Source: Atrichornis clamosus (lineage: Eukaryota; Chordata; Aves; Passeriformes; Menuridae). From it: a stretch of DNA of 64,000 bases. Shown here piece after piece: positions 61,050 through 64,000 of this stretch. The stretch is taken from assembly GCA_013400975.1 (NCBI GenBank), contig WBMZ01004637.1, positions 62,001-126,000 on the forward strand, read 5' to 3'. The notes below the pieces were generated by a model, which saw nothing but the letters and a program-made list of their open reading frames with translations, was not told the DNA's origin and did not search any database. Each line of letters starts with the position of its first letter. Position 1 is the first letter of the stretch. The position numbers were made by a program, and so were the translations under genes.

Positions 61050-63513
61050 AAAAGAGAAGTAAATCAGCATTGAAGGGGAATTGATATCTCAGTGGAAGCT
61101 AGCAGCATCAGTCTTAACTCAAACAAAATGCACCATAAGAACTCCCAGAGAGCCAGAGAAAACAAGAGCTGGAATGCTCTCCTCTTTGCACCCAAATTCA
61201 TTCCAGATCCAAGACTACAGCTCCTCAGTAACCAGTGCAGTGAACCCTAGGACCAACAGTACTGAAGATAGCATCATTTTGTACAACAATAAATCTTGCC
61301 ATTTGGAAACCCGCTTCCAGAAATGTAAAGATAATATCTGGACAGGGTGTGTATGATCCTAATGCCAGTTAAGATATGTACAGGGAGTGAACTTGACTCT
61401 TTCAGTACAAAAGCTGAAGTAATTATGGCTAAGGGTAAAGCACTGATATTCTCACTACAAGGCAGTAATGGTATATAGACTCACTGGGATATCTCCAGCT
61501 AAACCCACGTAGATTGGCACATCCATCAGGAAACAGACAGCTACAAGGCTGGGCCCCAGAAGCTGCTGGGGAAAGGGTAAGGTCTTCAGAGCTCCCCTGA
61601 TCCATAGAGGCAGGAGAACCTCTGTGGCACGTGGGCCCCCACGCTCAGAGTGTGCCCCAGTTCAGCATGTCCCTGCCAGTCATGGGGAAGAGCAAGCTCC
61701 CTGCGGCTGCACAGGCTGCACCTGCCACGGATGAAGGACTGGCAGAAGATGATTTCAAAACACCAGAAGTTGTTCAGAGGCCAAACACTGTTTCTAAGTC
61801 AGTTTTCTGCTTATAAGCAGGTCACACAGATTCCAGCTCAGCATGCCCTCCCTCCAAGAACTTGGGAGGCTCATTTCAGAGAGATTAATGAGGGCTTTTA
61901 CAAGTGGCTGAATCTGCCTTAGCATGTCCTCGAGCTGGCCACGACCCTTTATTTTGTTGGAACTGAGGCAGGTTACTTCCTCCACCTGTCCTTGCTGAGA
62001 TCAACCATGGGGAGTCCGACAGTACCACCGCCGGGCTGTGTTCGTCATTCCCTAACGCAGCTGACACTGTGATACATGTTCTGTCAGGCGAAATTTAGAG
62101 GCACATTAACCTGCTTGACGGGAACAGTGAGTCACAAACAGCTCCTGAGGAGAAATGTCCTCACTGTGGAAAATGTTTCAGGATTTTTTAGGCTGCAGTT
62201 TGATACACCTACTGATTATATTCACAGTCTCACAGATATTCCCACCAAAAAACCCATAAAAATATATAACCTTCCTAGAAACATTACTGATTTTGTTGAC
62301 TGAATTTTCTAGACATTTCTGTCTTCTTTAAACAATTGAAAGCAAAATCAGCTCTGAGACACTCTCTTCATCCACACTATTCTAGTAATTTCAGAGTGGT
62401 TTGGTCTACATCGTGACGACTGGTAGTGGCCAGTGCATCTGCTCCAGAGTCAAATCAAGAGTTAAGAAGAAATTACCATTCTCTGGCTGTACTTGCATAT
62501 GCCTGTGTGTCCTGCAGAGTTTCCAGCACTGCTGGCACTGGACTTGGATGTGTTGCTGCCCGTAGCTGTGCAGGGGCCTGGCTTGTCAGCTTTGCTCTTA
62601 GCAGCTCTGCAGAGCAAGAGGGCAGAGGACACGGTGCCCTGGGGTCCTGGCTGTGACACAGTGCAGGGGCTCCTGCCAAGGACTGGCTCTTTCCCAGCTG
62701 GTGCACTAGTGAGACATCACCACTCAGCTGATTTCTGACAGGCTACTCTGGAGACTGACCACTTCCATCAAGCCCTGAGAGGATCCTGGGAGCTATTTGA
62801 GCACACGGGGCAGCTTGGTAAAAGCAATTGGTACTGGTTATCTGTAGTAATTTGCTTTAGAGGAGTCACTGTAGCTGGTGGTGATGGTTCTTGTCAGAGA
62901 TGTTTGAAATCAGAGTCAATAGTGCCACTGATATCCTTAACTTGAAAGTGACCAGAGTTGGAAAGAAATCTCTGTGCAAAATCTCATGTTTTCTGGTTCA
63001 GTTTCATCTTCTAGCCAGTAGTGTAGCCAAGCAGCATTAATCACTTCTTTCCTTCTCTTGCTCTCTCATTCTATGTACTTGTATGGCCCTTGTCACACTC
63101 ATATGTAAACGCCTCTCCCTCGAAGGAATTTAAGAGTAAAAATAACTGTCTCCTTTCCCAGGCTGGAGAATGCTCCAGTTTATAGTTTCCTAAAAGAGCT
63201 CTGCACATACTTTATCCCAAAAGAGCTCTTTTATTCGACGTGTATGTGATGGGAAAGTTGCATCAAACAGTAGAAGGTAAACAGAATAGAGAGAAATCCC
63301 AGGATCTGGGTCTGGTACTAGACATGTAACAGAAGTGTGATCTCTGTTATGTTTGTGTAATCTTTAATGACACCACAAAGTGTGCTAAGGAAATAAATAT
63401 TTACCTGGAGTAGTGCACCTATTTAATTCAAATGCAGAATATTTTGGGATGCATTAGTTAATGCTGTAGGTCACTATGAAGATTCAAAATGCTATGTATG
63501 TGCTTAATATTTT

Positions 63514-63550
63514 TATTATCATTATCATCATCATCATTATAATTATTATT
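63514..63550. repeat. (ATT/ATC)n trinucleotide repeat
   Basis: About 37 bp of ATT and ATC triplets (with one phase slip near the end), likely length-variable. Confidence 0.88.
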
Positions 63551-64000
63551 TAAGCTGAATTGAATAATGTAGTAAAGATGCTGCAGAGTAATTAAAAAGA
63601 AACAATTTCTTCTAGTTGTTTGGGGGAAAAAGCACAGAATGATTAATGCCTCCTATAAAGAATTAGCAAACTGCACTTGCTGTAGGGAGATAGGTGTTTA
63701 TTTCCTGGCAAAATACACTTTTATAGATAGCTCTATCCATTAGATACTTCCAATTACATTGAAAAAACATGTTTCTTTTACAGATTCTTTACTGCTTGTT
63801 ACTGATGCTAACAATCTCTATGAAAAGAGTTGTCAATCCTAAGTACTTGAAAGTAGCCCCACTAAAAAGGAAAGTATTTGCCAGTGAAGCCACCTGGTAA
63901 GATCTTAAACAGAAAGACCAAGAAAAATTTGCAACTACACTTCCAATGTAAGGAAATGCACTTTGATCAAATTATACCATCACTTTTCTACATTCACAGT

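Larger units (their letters stand above)
60658..64000. other. Non-coding unique sequence
   Basis: I see no gene or transposon. Frames of 75 to 91 codons at 61.1-62.7 kb have no domain. The block at 62.45-62.75 kb is GC-richer and open in several frames on both strands, again a composition effect. Confidence 0.5.

Noticed and set aside
61081..61356. 91-codon frame behind a weak acceptor
   Set aside because: The acceptor tract is poor, there is no consensus donor, and the product is not recognised.

Overview
The window looks like an ordinary gene-poor stretch of a sauropsid nuclear genome, most probably a bird. The evidence is the interspersed repeats. Four pieces of CR1 non-LTR retrotransposon are recognisable, and three of them keep the 3' end. 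Two of these end in two or three copies of the 8-bp ATTCTRTG-type tail, and the third keeps a single copy. I saw no Alu, B1/B2 or L1, no mitochondrial insert and no recognisable LTR element. Base composition is moderately AT-rich, CpG is scarce, and total repeat content is only a few percent, as is usual for birds. I cannot name the species or chromosome.

I could not identify any protein-coding gene. The longest ATG-to-stop frames (195, 178, 177 and 174 codons) match no protein I know, have no recognisable domain, and are of a size that 64 kb of sequence can give by chance. The window therefore reads as intergenic DNA or the inside of a very long intron. Several places look like exons by splice signals. 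The best are 5033-5123 and 55149-55258, which have stops in all three frames and so fit non-coding RNA. A coding-compatible pair at 1421-1530 and 1589-1741 is separated by a 58-nt GT-AG gap. A 100-nt candidate at 60558-60657 is also coding-compatible. All are inferences from sequence signals only.

Layout: 1-7 kb holds most of the exon-like signals, a retrocopy-like AATAAA plus A-tract end (3873-3919), a TG microsatellite and a G-quadruplex motif. 7-23 kb is unique sequence with AT-rich blocks that resemble conserved non-coding elements (11.5, 17.5 and 21.8-22.1 kb) and a second strong G-quadruplex motif (16953-16976). 23.5-29 kb is the repeat-rich part, with a 1.15-kb 3' piece of CR1, a 60-bp CR1 tail and an old internal CR1 reverse-transcriptase fragment. 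33.4-35.5 kb holds a possible 3' terminal exon with a poly(A) signal, and then a GC-rich block. 38.3-38.9 kb is a CR1 3' piece on the minus strand. 39-64 kb is mostly unique DNA with small tandem repeats, inverted repeats, an octamer/HMG-like composite site (50323-50338) and two more exon-like segments.

I found no gene cluster or new biological system. The findings are short local structures and candidate exons that alignment or RNA-seq would quickly settle.
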